This document shows, piece after piece, positions 16,390 to 24,991 of a stretch of 47,627 nucleotides of DNA. Each line of letters begins with the position of its first letter. Position 1 is the first letter of the stretch. Below the pieces are notes generated by a model, which ran no database searches, was not told the origin of the DNA, and saw only the letters and a list, made by a program, of their open reading frames with translations. Position numbers and translations under genes: made by a program. Source of the DNA: Microbacterium aerolatum (GTDB lineage: Bacteria > Actinomycetota > Actinomycetes > Actinomycetales > Microbacteriaceae); NCBI RefSeq assembly GCF_007988825.1, contig NZ_BJUW01000020.1, positions 1 to 47,627 of the forward strand. Direction: 5' to 3'.

Positions 16390-17460
16390 GTGCGTACCTC
16401 CCGACTTCTCGCCCTCGGCGCCGCCGCGGCCCTGGCCATCGGCCTGGCCGGCTGCTCCACCACCCCGTCGAGCACCGACAGCGACGCCGCCGGTGCGAAC
16501 CCGGCATCCGCTGACGCGTTCCCCGTCACGATCGAGCACGTCTACGGCGAGACCACGATCACCGAGAAGCCCGAGCGCGTGGCCACCGTCGCGTGGGCCA
16601 ACCACGAGGTCCCCCTCGCCCTCGGCATCGTGCCGGTCGGCATGAGCAAGGCCACCTGGGGCGACGACGACTCCAACGGTGTGCTCCCCTGGGTCGAGGA
16701 CGCGCTGACCGACCTGGGCGTGGACGTCTCCCTCTTCGGCGAGGCTGACGCCGCAGCGGCGGGCGAGGTCCCCGTGCTGTTCGACGAGACCGACGGGATC
16801 AACTACGAGGCCGTCGCCGACACGAACCCCGACGTCATCCTCGCCTCCTACTCCGGCCTCACGCAGGAGGAGTACGACACCCTCTCGAAGATCGCCCCGG
16901 TCGTCGCATACCCCGAGATCGCCTGGGGCACCTCCGTCGAGGACATGGTCGAGATGAACTCCGCCGCGCTCGGCCTCGCCGACGAGGGCGACGAACTGAT
17001 CGACCAGATCCACGCCGACACGGATGCCGCGCTCGAGGAGCACGCCGCCCTCAAGGACGCCAAGGTCCTGTTCGCCTACCTCGACCCGAGCGACCTCAGC
17101 CAGATCATGTACTACACGCCGGTCGACACCCGCCCCGGGTTCCTCACCTCGCTCGGTCTGCCCGAGCCAGAGGTGCTCGCCGGCACCGACAGCACCGACT
17201 TCTACCTGACCGTCAGCGCCGAGGAGGCCGACGTCTTCGACGACGTCGACGTGTTCATCACCTACGGCGACGAGTCCCTGATCGAGACGCTGCAGGCCGA
17301 CCCGCTGCTGTCGAAGATCCCGGCGATCGCAGAGGGCCGCATCGCGATCCTTCCGGATGCGACGCCGATCGCGGCATCCGCGAACCCGTCGCCGCTGTCC
17401 GTCGGATGGGGAATCGGCGACTACTTCGCGATTCTCGAGGCTCCGCTGCTCAGCAAGTGA
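16390..17460 (+). CDS. Iron-siderophore ABC transporter substrate-binding lipoprotein
   Basis: This 356-residue lipoprotein captures ferric siderophore at the cell surface. It begins with GTG, with GAAGGGA at 16378-16384 as ribosome-binding site. It has a signal peptide with lipobox LAGC ending at Cys22. The mature domain is a class III (FecB/FhuD-like) fold: ERVATVAWANHEVPLALGI at the start, PDVILASYSGLTQEEYDTLSKIAPVVAY in the middle, and an ending GWGIGDYFAILEAPL. It is first in a five-gene operon and its stop overlaps the first permease start (GTGA). An iron box lies upstream. The siderophore bound cannot be told. Confidence 0.92.
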   Translation: MRTSRLLALGAAAALAIGLAGCSTTPSSTDSDAAGANPASADAFPVTIEHVYGETTITEKPERVATVAWANHEVPLALGIVPVGMSKATWGDDDSNGVLPWVEDALTDLGVDVSLFGEADAAAAGEVPVLFDETDGINYEAVADTNPDVILASYSGLTQEEYDTLSKIAPVVAYPEIAWGTSVEDMVEMNSAALGLADEGDELIDQIHADTDAALEEHAALKDAKVLFAYLDPSDLSQIMYYTPVDTRPGFLTSLGLPEPEVLAGTDSTDFYLTVSAEEADVFDDVDVFITYGDESLIETLQADPLLSKIPAIAEGRIAILPDATPIAASANPSPLSVGWGIGDYFAILEAPLLSK

Positions 17461-18503
17461 GCTCAGCAGTCACGACCATCACGCCGGGCGCCGCGAAACT
17501 GCGGCGCCCGGCGTTGGCGCGCACATCGTGGCTGCTCATCGGGGTCGGAGTCATCCTCGTCCTCTGCGTCCTGTCCGTCTCGTTCGGCGTCAGAGCCGTC
17601 TCGATCGACGACATCCTCGCCGTCCTCGGCGGCCACGACGACACCATCGCGCAGGCCGCCATCGTCAAGCGCATCCCGCGCACGGTCCTCGCGATCCTCA
17701 TCGGCGCAGCGCTCGCCCTGTCCGGGGCGGTGATGCAGGCCATCACCCGCAACCCGATCGCCGAGCCCGGCATCCTGGGCATCTCGAACGGGGCATCGCT
17801 CGCCGTCGTCGTCGGCATCGCGTTCTTCGGGCTGTCCGACGCATACGGCCAGATGCTCTTCGCGATCGTCGGCGCCGCGGTCGCAGCGGTCTTCGTCTAC
17901 GCGGTCGGATCTCTCGGCCGGGGAGGGGCGACGCCGCTCAAACTCGCGCTGGCCGGGGCTGCGACCACCGCGGCCCTCGCGTCCCTCATCAGCGCGGTGA
18001 TGCTGCCGCGGGTCGACCTGCTGCAGACCTTCCAGTCGTGGCAGATCGGCGGTGTGGGAGGAGCCGAGTGGCCGCGCATCGCGATGACCGCCCCCGCGCT
18101 CGCCGTCGGCGCGCTCATCTGCATCGCCTGCTCCCGCGGCATGAACTCGCTGGCGCTCGGCGACGACATGGCGGCCGGCCTCGGCGAGAACGTGTTCCGC
18201 ACGCGGCTGCTCTCCGCGGTCGGCGCCGTGATCCTCGCCGGTGCCGCCACCGCGATCGCCGGCCCCATCGGGTTCGTCGGCCTCATCGTCCCGCACGTCT
18301 GCCGCCTCCTGATCGGCACAGACCACCGCTGGCTGCTCCCGTTCTCGGCCGTCACCGGCGCCGCCCTGCTGCTGGCCGCCGACATCGTCGGCCGCGTCAT
18401 CGCCCCCTCGCAGGAGGAGATCCAGGTCGGCATCATCACGGCCCTGATCGGAGCACCGTTCTTCATCTGGATCGTCCGCCGTCAGAAGGTGAGAGAGCTG
18501 TGA
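17457..18503 (+). CDS. Iron-siderophore ABC transporter permease 1 (FecCD family)
   Basis: This 348-residue FecCD-family permease has about nine or ten transmembrane helices and forms half of the membrane channel. The GTG at 17457 overlaps the preceding stop. Family landmarks are RIPRTVLAILIGAALALSGAVMQ, NPIAEPGILGISNGA and GPIGFVGLIVPHVCR. The last is the cytoplasmic loop that contacts the ATPase. The end overlaps the second permease (GTGA), so the two halves are made together. Confidence 0.93.
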   Translation: MSSAVTTITPGAAKLRRPALARTSWLLIGVGVILVLCVLSVSFGVRAVSIDDILAVLGGHDDTIAQAAIVKRIPRTVLAILIGAALALSGAVMQAITRNPIAEPGILGISNGASLAVVVGIAFFGLSDAYGQMLFAIVGAAVAAVFVYAVGSLGRGGATPLKLALAGAATTAALASLISAVMLPRVDLLQTFQSWQIGGVGGAEWPRIAMTAPALAVGALICIACSRGMNSLALGDDMAAGLGENVFRTRLLSAVGAVILAGAATAIAGPIGFVGLIVPHVCRLLIGTDHRWLLPFSAVTGAALLLAADIVGRVIAPSQEEIQVGIITALIGAPFFIWIVRRQKVREL

Positions 18504-19552
18504 CGATCCTCGACGCATCGACACGGACATCCGCGGATGCCATCGCCGCCGGCCGCCGCGCCCGTCACCGCCGTCACGCCACTGCCACGATCGTGCTCGG
18601 GGTGCTGCTGCTGGCTCTGACAGCGGTCGCCCTGATGGTCGGGAACACCTTCTACACTCCCGGCGAGGTCATCCGCGTCATCCTCGGTGAGACCGTGCCG
18701 GGGGCGTCGTTCACCGTCGGCGAGCTGCGACTGCCGCGCACCGTCCTCGCCATCCTCGCGGGCTTCGCGTTCGGCATCGCCGGCGTCTCGTTCCAGACGC
18801 TGCTGCGAAACCCGCTCGCCTCGCCCGACATCATCGGCATCACCCAGGGCGCCAGTGCTGCCGCCGTGGTGGCGATCATCACCCTGGGGCTCAGCGGACC
18901 GGCCGTCTCGGTGTTCGCGGTGGGCGGCGCGCTCGTCACTGCGCTCGCGATCTACCTGCTCTCGAACAAGGGCGGCTTCGCCGGCATCCGCCTGATCCTG
19001 ATCGGCATCGGCGTTGGCGCGATGCTGCAGAGCGTCATCTCCTACGTGCTCTCGCGCGCGGCGCAGTGGGACATCCAGACCGCCATGCGCTGGATCTCCG
19101 GCAGCCTGAACAATGCCTCCTGGGACGACATCGTGCCGCTCGCGCTCGCGAGCGCGGTCATCCTGCCGTTCCTTTTCGCGCAGGCGAAGTCGCTCGGGAT
19201 GCTGCAGCTCGGCGACGACTCGGCCACCGGTCTCGGCATTCGCGTCACCACGACCAGGGTGCTGTTCATCATCGGGGCCGTCGCCCTGCTCGCCGTCGCC
19301 ACCGCCGCGACCGGGCCGATCGCCTTCGTCGCGTTCATGGCCGGACCCATCGCCGCCCGTATCACCGGGCCGGGCGCGAACCTGCTGCTACCGTCCGCGT
19401 TCGTCGGCGCGGTGCTCGTCCTCGGCGGCGACCTGATCGGACAGTTCGTGTTCGAGGCGCGCTACCCCGTCGGCGTCATCACCGGCGTGCTCGGTGCGCC
19501 GTACCTGATCTACCTGCTCATCCGCACCAACCGCTCGGGAGGATCGCTGTGA
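18500..19552 (+). CDS. Iron-siderophore ABC transporter permease 2 (FecCD family)
   Basis: This 350-residue permease pairs with the preceding one. It starts at GTG 18500, inside the previous stop, with a basic N-terminus (RRARHRRH) before the first helix. Typical FecCD blocks are RLPRTVLAILAGFAFGIAGVSFQ, LRNPLASPDIIGITQGASAA, WDIQTAMRWISGSL and the ATPase-coupling loop TGPIAFVAFMAGPIA. It shows the weaker conservation normal for the second FecCD subunit. The stop overlaps the ATPase start. Confidence 0.93.
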   Translation: MTILDASTRTSADAIAAGRRARHRRHATATIVLGVLLLALTAVALMVGNTFYTPGEVIRVILGETVPGASFTVGELRLPRTVLAILAGFAFGIAGVSFQTLLRNPLASPDIIGITQGASAAAVVAIITLGLSGPAVSVFAVGGALVTALAIYLLSNKGGFAGIRLILIGIGVGAMLQSVISYVLSRAAQWDIQTAMRWISGSLNNASWDDIVPLALASAVILPFLFAQAKSLGMLQLGDDSATGLGIRVTTTRVLFIIGAVALLAVATAATGPIAFVAFMAGPIAARITGPGANLLLPSAFVGAVLVLGGDLIGQFVFEARYPVGVITGVLGAPYLIYLLIRTNRSGGSL

Positions 19553-20349
19553 CCGAAGCGCACACCCTGGAAGCCTCGGGTCTCACCCTCGGCTACGGCG
19601 ATCGCACCGTCATCGAGGGACTCGACCTCACCATCGCCCCTGGCAGGATCACCGCGATCGTCGGCGCGAACGGATGCGGCAAGTCGACGCTGCTGCGTTC
19701 CCTGGCGCGGCTGCTGGCACCGGCATCCGGTCAGGTCGTCCTCGACGGAAAATCCGTGCACTCCCGGCCCACCAAGGAGGTCGCGCGGATCCTCGGCCTG
19801 CTGCCGCAGTCGCCGATCGCTCCGGAGGGCATCGTGGTGGCAGACCTGGTCGGGCGGGGACGGCATCCGCACCAGAAGGTGCTCGCCCGCTGGACCGCGC
19901 ACGACTACGAGGTCGTCGCCGACGCGCTCGAGGCGACCGGCATCTCCGACCTCGCGGACCGCAGCGTCGACGAGCTCTCCGGTGGGCAGCGCCAGCGCGT
20001 CTGGATCGCCATGGCCCTCGCGCAGGAGACCGACATCCTGCTGCTCGACGAGCCGACCACCTTCCTCGACGTCGCCCACCAGGTCGAGGTGCTCGACCTG
20101 CTCACCGACCTCAGCCATGCCCGCGGCACCACGATCGTCATGGTGCTGCACGACCTCAACCTCGCCGCCCGCTACAGCGACGAGCTCGTCGCGATGCGGC
20201 ACGGCAAGGTGCACGCCGCAGGTGCACCGGGTGAGGTGCTCACCCACTCGCTCGTCGAAGAGGTCTTCGGCATGGCGAATCAGATCACCACGGATCCGGT
20301 CTCCGGAAAGCCGATGGTCACCCCGATCGGAAGGCATCATGTCCGCTGA
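19549..20349 (+). CDS. Iron-siderophore ABC transporter ATP-binding protein
   Basis: This 266-residue ATPase powers the uptake system. It has Walker A GANGCGKST (near residue 42), the signature LSGGQRQRVWIAMALAQ, Walker B ILLLDEPTTFLD and the switch histidine in VLHDLNLAARY. These match the FepC/FecE type closely. The GTG start overlaps the preceding permease stop. It overlaps the flavoreductase gene by 11 bp at the 3' end, so the whole operon is translationally chained. Confidence 0.94.
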   Translation: MTEAHTLEASGLTLGYGDRTVIEGLDLTIAPGRITAIVGANGCGKSTLLRSLARLLAPASGQVVLDGKSVHSRPTKEVARILGLLPQSPIAPEGIVVADLVGRGRHPHQKVLARWTAHDYEVVADALEATGISDLADRSVDELSGGQRQRVWIAMALAQETDILLLDEPTTFLDVAHQVEVLDLLTDLSHARGTTIVMVLHDLNLAARYSDELVAMRHGKVHAAGAPGEVLTHSLVEEVFGMANQITTDPVSGKPMVTPIGRHHVR

Positions 20350-21286
20350 ATCCACGACCCGCACGCGTCCGCCGTACGTCCTCGCACGTGCCGAGGTGCG
20401 CGCGGTCCAACGGGTGTCGCCGAACTTCGTCCGGGTCACCTTCGGCGGCGCCGACCTCGACGATTTCGGCACGCCGGGCGATGTGTACGACGCACGGATC
20501 AAGCTCGTGTTCCCGCCGGCGTCCGGCATCCTGCCCGACATCGACCGCGACACGGACGACTGGTGGGGCGCGTACCTCGCCGTCCCGGAGGAGCTGCGCG
20601 GGTCCATGCGCACCTACTCGGTGCGCTCTCTTTCCGTGTCGGACGCCGGCACCGAGGTCGTCGTCGACTTCGTCCTGCATCTCGCCCCAGGGCTGACCGG
20701 GCCCGCGTCGTTGTGGGCGAGCAGCGCGACGGTCGGCGACGAGCTCTGGATCGTCGGCCCGCGCCGCGGCCGCGAGGACCGCAGTGGGATCGAGTACGCG
20801 CCGGGTGACGCATCCGCCGTCGTGCTGGTCGGCGACGAGACGGCAGCGCCCGCGATCGCGCGCATCCTCGAGGATGCTCCGCGCGACCTGCGGGGCATCG
20901 CGTTCCTCGAGGTCCCCGAGGCCGCGGACGTACTGCCGATCGACGCGCCGGAGGGTGTCGAGGTGCACTGGCTGCCGCGCGGGGATGCCGCGCACGGTCT
21001 GCGCGTGATCCCGACCGTGCTGCACTATCTCGGCGACACCGGTCACACCGAGATCACCGTGCAGGATGCCGAGGGCGAGGATCTCGTCTGGGAGACGCCG
21101 GTGTACTCGGGAAGCGGCGAGTCGGTCGGCGCGGCAACGGCGCATATCGACCGGTACTTCTGGATCGCGGGGGAGAGCGGCGTCGTCACCACGCTGCGCC
21201 GCCACCTCGTCAAGGATCTCGGCATCGACCGCGCCCAGGTCGCCTTCATGGGCTACTGGCGCCGCGGTGTCGCGATGCGCGGCTGA
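20339..21286 (+). CDS. Siderophore-interacting protein (FAD-binding ferric-siderophore reductase)
   Basis: This 315-residue protein belongs to the siderophore-interacting (ViuB/YqjH-like) NAD(P)H:flavin reductases that release iron from imported siderophore by reduction. The FAD-binding motif RTYSVRSL (near residue 94) is followed by VDFVLH and GPASLWASSATVGDELWIVGPR. The C-terminal SIP domain has VGDETAAPAIARIL and the terminal pattern GYWRRG. The ATG at 20339 overlaps the ATPase gene by 11 bp. It is the last gene of the iron operon, 20 bp before a strong hairpin terminator. Confidence 0.92.
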   Translation: MSAESTTRTRPPYVLARAEVRAVQRVSPNFVRVTFGGADLDDFGTPGDVYDARIKLVFPPASGILPDIDRDTDDWWGAYLAVPEELRGSMRTYSVRSLSVSDAGTEVVVDFVLHLAPGLTGPASLWASSATVGDELWIVGPRRGREDRSGIEYAPGDASAVVLVGDETAAPAIARILEDAPRDLRGIAFLEVPEAADVLPIDAPEGVEVHWLPRGDAAHGLRVIPTVLHYLGDTGHTEITVQDAEGEDLVWETPVYSGSGESVGAATAHIDRYFWIAGESGVVTTLRRHLVKDLGIDRAQVAFMGYWRRGVAMRG

Positions 21287-21306
21287 CCGCGACATCGAGA
21301 ACACAC

Positions 21307-21341
21307 AAACCGCCCTTCCGCGTCCGCCGGAAGGGCGGTTT
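21307..21341 (+). terminator. Hairpin terminator of the iron operon
   Basis: AAACCGCCCTTCCG (21307-21320) and CGGAAGGGCGGTTT (21328-21341) form a perfect 14-bp stem with a 7-nt loop. The stem itself ends in TTT and starts with AAA, so it could work in both directions. It begins 20 bp after the stop of the siderophore-interacting protein. Confidence 0.88.
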
Positions 21342-21385
21342 GAGCGTTCTCGGCGCGCGGGGGTGGGGCGTGGTTCGATGGGGGC

Positions 21386-22441
21386 ATGGACACCGAGCAG
21401 CGGATGGCGCGGGAGACCCGGGCGATCTGGGCGACCGTCGTCTGCTTTCTCCTCGGCACGGGCATCGGAACCCTGGTGCTGCAGGGCAACCCGCGGCCGG
21501 TCGCCGGTGACGGCTCGGTCGGCATCCCGGTCGCCGTGGTCGCGGGCGTCATCGCGGCGGCATCCTTCGTCGTCTCGACCCTGCTGCACCGCCGGGGCGA
21601 GCACGTGTCGATGCCGCGCTGGCAGGTCGCGATCTCGTCGCTGTCCGCCGTCGCGCTGACGATCGCGCTCGCCGGAGTCACCGCGCTCGGAGTGCTGCTG
21701 GCCACCGAGGTGCTCGGCGTCGGGCTGCAGGGGCTCGAGCTGCCGGCACTCGGCGGCGGCATGGTCACCGGCGTCGCAGGCGCCGTTGGCGGGCGGCTCA
21801 CGTTCGAAGCCGGCATCGGCCTGCGCACCTCCGACCTCGCGAACCTGCTGTTCAGCTACCTCATCATCGGTACGCTGTTCGCGATGCTCACCGCCGCCGA
21901 CCCGCGCTGGTGGGAGCGCAACTTCTCGCAGCTCGGCATCGGCGCCGGCGCCTGGGCGTTCAACGGGACGCTCGTGATCGCGGGCATCCTCACCGCCACC
22001 GTCGGCTCGTACATCGGCCGTGATCTGCACCGTATCCGCGGCGACGCCGCTCTCGCGCGCATCGCCTGGGTCGTCGTGCTGTGGGCTGCCACCGGCCTCG
22101 CGCTCGCCGGTGTCGGGCTGCTCTCGCTGGAGCGGGTCGTGGTCCTGCACAACATCGTCGCCCTCAGCGCTCTCGTGCTCTTCATCGCGGCCGGCGTCAT
22201 GACGACGATCGTGATGCCCGGTCCGCCCCGTGCACTGCTGCTGACCACGGCCGGCACGGCGCTGCTGATCATCGTGGCCGTCCTCCTGGCATTCGTATTC
22301 GATGTGTACCCGGTGACCGCGCTCGAGGCCATCGTCATCGGCCTCGCCCTCCTCTGGCTCACGACGCTCGTACGCATGCTCGCCGTGCTCACACCGGCGG
22401 GCACTCGCACGTCGGCCCGCCGGTCGCTGCTGCGGGGATAG
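21386..22441 (+). CDS. Polytopic membrane protein of unknown function
   Basis: This 351-residue protein has roughly nine or ten predicted transmembrane helices. The first is WATVVCFLLGTGIGTLVLQG and the last ALEAIVIGLALLWLTTLVRM. Short basic and acidic loops separate them. A DUF998-like core is possible in the middle (LLFSYLIIGTLFAML, then NGTLVIAGILTATVGSYIGRDLHRI, then HNIVALSALVLFIAAGVM), but I am not certain. There is no obvious catalytic or ligand motif. It follows the iron-operon terminator and stands alone before putP, so it is probably expressed independently. Confidence 0.8.
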   Translation: MDTEQRMARETRAIWATVVCFLLGTGIGTLVLQGNPRPVAGDGSVGIPVAVVAGVIAAASFVVSTLLHRRGEHVSMPRWQVAISSLSAVALTIALAGVTALGVLLATEVLGVGLQGLELPALGGGMVTGVAGAVGGRLTFEAGIGLRTSDLANLLFSYLIIGTLFAMLTAADPRWWERNFSQLGIGAGAWAFNGTLVIAGILTATVGSYIGRDLHRIRGDAALARIAWVVVLWAATGLALAGVGLLSLERVVVLHNIVALSALVLFIAAGVMTTIVMPGPPRALLLTTAGTALLIIVAVLLAFVFDVYPVTALEAIVIGLALLWLTTLVRMLAVLTPAGTRTSARRSLLRG

Positions 22442-22522
22442 CGACTCGCGGTCGGGAGGCCTGGCTTCCGGCATCCGTCCCTGTCAGTATCGGGGGAGAC
22501 CGATCTGCGAGAAAGGACGACG

Positions 22523-24055
22523 ATGTCCGATCAGGTGTTCATCTTCATCGCGCTGGGGCTGTACTTCGCGGCCATGATCTTCATCGGCTTCCTGGCGTTC
22601 CGCCGGACGAAGGACCATGAGGACTACATGCTCGGCGGTCGTGACCTGCCGCCGTGGGTCGCAGCGCTCAGCGCCGGAGCATCCGACATGTCGGGCTGGC
22701 TCGTCATGGGACTTCCCGGCGCCATCTATCTCTCGGGGCTCATCGAGGCGTGGATCGCCGTGGGCCTCACGATCGGCGCCTACCTGAACTGGCTGCTGGT
22801 CGCGCCGCGCCTCCGCGCCTACACGCAGGTGTCGCGAAACTCGATCACTGTGCCGAGCTTCTTCGAGAACAGGCTGCGGGATTCCTCGCGACTGCTGCGG
22901 ATCCTGGCAGGCGTCGTCATCCTGGTCTTCTTCACGCTGTACATCTCCAGCGGCATGGTCGCCGGCGGCGTCTTCTTCGAGAGCTCGTTCAACTCGGACT
23001 ACCTGCTCGGGATGGTCCTGGTCGCCGGCGTCACACTGCTGTACACGCTGTTCGGCGGGTTCCTGGGGGCCTCCTTCACGGACGTCGTGCAGGGCCTGAT
23101 GATGCTGATCGCGCTGATCGTCGTTCCCGTGTCCGCGATCATCGCGATCGGCGGCTTCGGCGAGATGGCGGCCGCCATCGACGAGCTCGCCCCGAATCAC
23201 CTGTCGCTCATCGGCGGGACGGCGCTGACCGGCGGAGTCGTGCTGACCATCGTCTCGGGGCTGGCCTGGGGCCTCGGCTACTTCGGCCAGCCGCACATCA
23301 TCGTGCGATTCATGGCGCTGCGCAGCCCGCGTGAGGCGAAGTCCGCCCGACGGATCGGGATGACCTGGATGATCATCTCGCTCATCGGCGCAGTCTTCTC
23401 GGGCCTCGTGGGAATCGCGTACATGGCTCACCAGGGCATCGACCTGACCAACTCCGAGACGGTCGTGCTGGTGATGGCGCAGACGCTGCTGCATCCCTTC
23501 GTCGCGGGCCTGGTGCTCGCAGCGGTCCTCGCCGCGATCATGAGCACGATCTCCAGCCAGCTGATCGTGGCGTCCTCCGCCCTCGTGGAAGACCTGTTCA
23601 AGGTCGTCAGGAAAGAGCCGTCGCCGAGGCTCCTGGTGATCCTCGGACGATCGACGGTGCTCGGGGTCGGCATCATCGCGGCGCTGCTGGCTCTCGTCCC
23701 GAACGACACCATCCTCGGGCTGGTCTCGTTCGCATGGGCCGGATTCGGCGCGGCCTTCGGCCCACTCATCCTGCTGAGCCTGTTCTGGCGCAGGCTGACG
23801 AACTGGGGAGCGCTGGCGGGCATGTTCGTCGGTGCCGCAGGCGTCTTCGTGTTCAAGGCGATCTGGCCGGACCTGTACGAACTGCTGCCCGGATTCATCT
23901 GCGCGATGATCGTCGCGATCGTCGTGAGCCTGCTCACCCATCGCGAGGGCTCCGAACGGCAGAACGAGATCCTGCAGGAGTTCACCGACACCGGAACGCT
24001 GCTCACGGTCAACGGTGTGGGACGCGGGGCGCGGACCGATCGTATGACGCCGTAG
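22523..24055 (+). CDS. putP: Sodium/proline symporter
   Basis: This 510-residue protein is a sodium:solute symporter of the PutP type, importing proline with Na+ through about 13 transmembrane helices. Recognised blocks are YMLGGRDLPPWVAALSAGASDMSGWLVMG with the Na+-site helix, NSITVPSFFENR, YTLFGGFLGASFTDVVQG, YFGQPHIIVRFMALRS, and AAIMSTISSQLIVASSALVEDL, which holds the second Na+-site Ser/Thr cluster. The length is normal. AAGGACGA precedes the ATG. No proline dehydrogenase gene is nearby. Confidence 0.92.
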   Translation: MSDQVFIFIALGLYFAAMIFIGFLAFRRTKDHEDYMLGGRDLPPWVAALSAGASDMSGWLVMGLPGAIYLSGLIEAWIAVGLTIGAYLNWLLVAPRLRAYTQVSRNSITVPSFFENRLRDSSRLLRILAGVVILVFFTLYISSGMVAGGVFFESSFNSDYLLGMVLVAGVTLLYTLFGGFLGASFTDVVQGLMMLIALIVVPVSAIIAIGGFGEMAAAIDELAPNHLSLIGGTALTGGVVLTIVSGLAWGLGYFGQPHIIVRFMALRSPREAKSARRIGMTWMIISLIGAVFSGLVGIAYMAHQGIDLTNSETVVLVMAQTLLHPFVAGLVLAAVLAAIMSTISSQLIVASSALVEDLFKVVRKEPSPRLLVILGRSTVLGVGIIAALLALVPNDTILGLVSFAWAGFGAAFGPLILLSLFWRRLTNWGALAGMFVGAAGVFVFKAIWPDLYELLPGFICAMIVAIVVSLLTHREGSERQNEILQEFTDTGTLLTVNGVGRGARTDRMTP

Positions 24056-24131
24056 ACCGCAGACATAGAGAATCGCCGCGGCGATGTCAATGCGACTGCG
24101 CATGGCGCGTTCGGGCACGTGGATTGCCGAC

Positions 24132-24589
24132 ATGCACGCACAGCGCAACGACATCGCCCGACAGGTCTCCGTCATCGCCGCGGCCTCATTCATGCTCATC
24201 GCCGCGGGCCGTCGGCGGCTGGGTCGCGGCATCCATGGTGCTCAGGCCTCTGGCTGGTGGTGGCTCGCTTCGGCCCGCTGTGGTCGACGGTGCTGGTGAT
24301 CGTGTTGCTGCTGGCGGTACTCGCCCGGGTGATAGTCCTGCTCGGCCGTGCGCCGGCGCGCGGCTGGGCGGAGCGGATCGTCGTCGACGGCACGAATGGC
24401 CTGCACTTCGGCTGGGTCACGATCGCCATCGTCTGGCTGGCCGTCGGTCGCCTGACCGACGAGCCGCAGAGCACCCCGACAGCGATCGCGGCGATCATCG
24501 TCGCCGTCGTCATCGTGCTCGCCGCGGGCGTCGCGGTCATGCGGAAACTGCGAACGTCGCCGGTGGCGGAACCGGGGGCCCGAACGTAG
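24132..24589 (+). pseudogene. Degraded tryptophan-rich sensory protein (TspO/MBR-like) pseudogene
   Basis: Pieces of one membrane protein appear in three reading frames. The N-terminus MHAQRNDIARQVSVIAAASF begins at 24132. A helix start AVGGWVAASMVL follows in a second frame near 24209-24242. Then GLWLVVARFGPLWSTV continues in a third frame from about 24245 to the stop at 24589. These fit the order of a TspO/MBR-like protein. The first cytoplasmic-to-helix section is missing, and a second gap is likely where TIAIVW joins LAVGRL. At least one large deletion and two frame changes make a functional product unlikely. The family call is from recall of the N-WLVVARFG region and is moderately sure. 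Confidence 0.68.
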
Positions 24590-24615
24590 GCGCGGAATCG
24601 GGCGGATGCCGAAGA

Positions 24616-24649
24616 TAAGGCATCTGTCCGATGTTCCGGGGGTGCCTTA
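24616..24649 (+). promoter_or_regulatory. Candidate operator upstream of the small ORF and LAL regulator
   Basis: TAAGGCA (24616-24622) and TGCCTTA (24643-24649) form a perfect 7-bp inverted repeat with 20 bp between the arms. It lies 40 bp upstream of the small ORF that precedes the LuxR-type regulator. An autoregulatory site for that regulator is a reasonable guess. Confidence 0.38.
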
Positions 24650-24689
24650 GAGCGGAGTGTGGACTCAGATCACCAGAGGAGTCCACGAC

Positions 24690-24935
24690 ATGTACGAGCA
24701 CCCGTCCTACATCTACAACACCGTCCTCGTCGAGCAGGAGCGCATCGACCGCCAGAACGAGCTGCGGCGCATCATCGCGGAGAACCCGGAGCGGATCGTC
24801 AGGCGCCGCGGTCCGGTGCTGAGCCGGGTGAGCGGCTGGTTCCGCACCAGGCAGGCGGATGCCGCGGCCTCGGCCGTCGCATCCGACACCCCGCGCGTCG
24901 TCGACCCCATGGCGCGTCCGGCGCACGCGCGGTGA
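24690..24935 (+). CDS. Small hypothetical protein preceding a LAL regulator
   Basis: This 81-residue protein starts at ATG 24690 with AGAGGA at 24675-24680 as ribosome-binding site. A GTG at 24657 is the longer alternative but has no such site. The N-terminal half [20 protein letters not shown] is followed by an amphipathic Arg/Glu-rich helix ([20 protein letters not shown]). The tail is Ala/Pro-rich and probably disordered. There is no signal peptide or membrane helix. It lies 56 bp before the large regulator gene on the same strand. I do not recognise a named family. Confidence 0.7.
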   Translation: MYEHPSYIYNTVLVEQERIDRQNELRRIIAENPERIVRRRGPVLSRVSGWFRTRQADAAASAVASDTPRVVDPMARPAHAR

Positions 24936-24991
24936 GTTCTCTTGCCGCGATCACCGGCCCGAATGTCCGTGGCCGGTGGCACCATGAAGTG

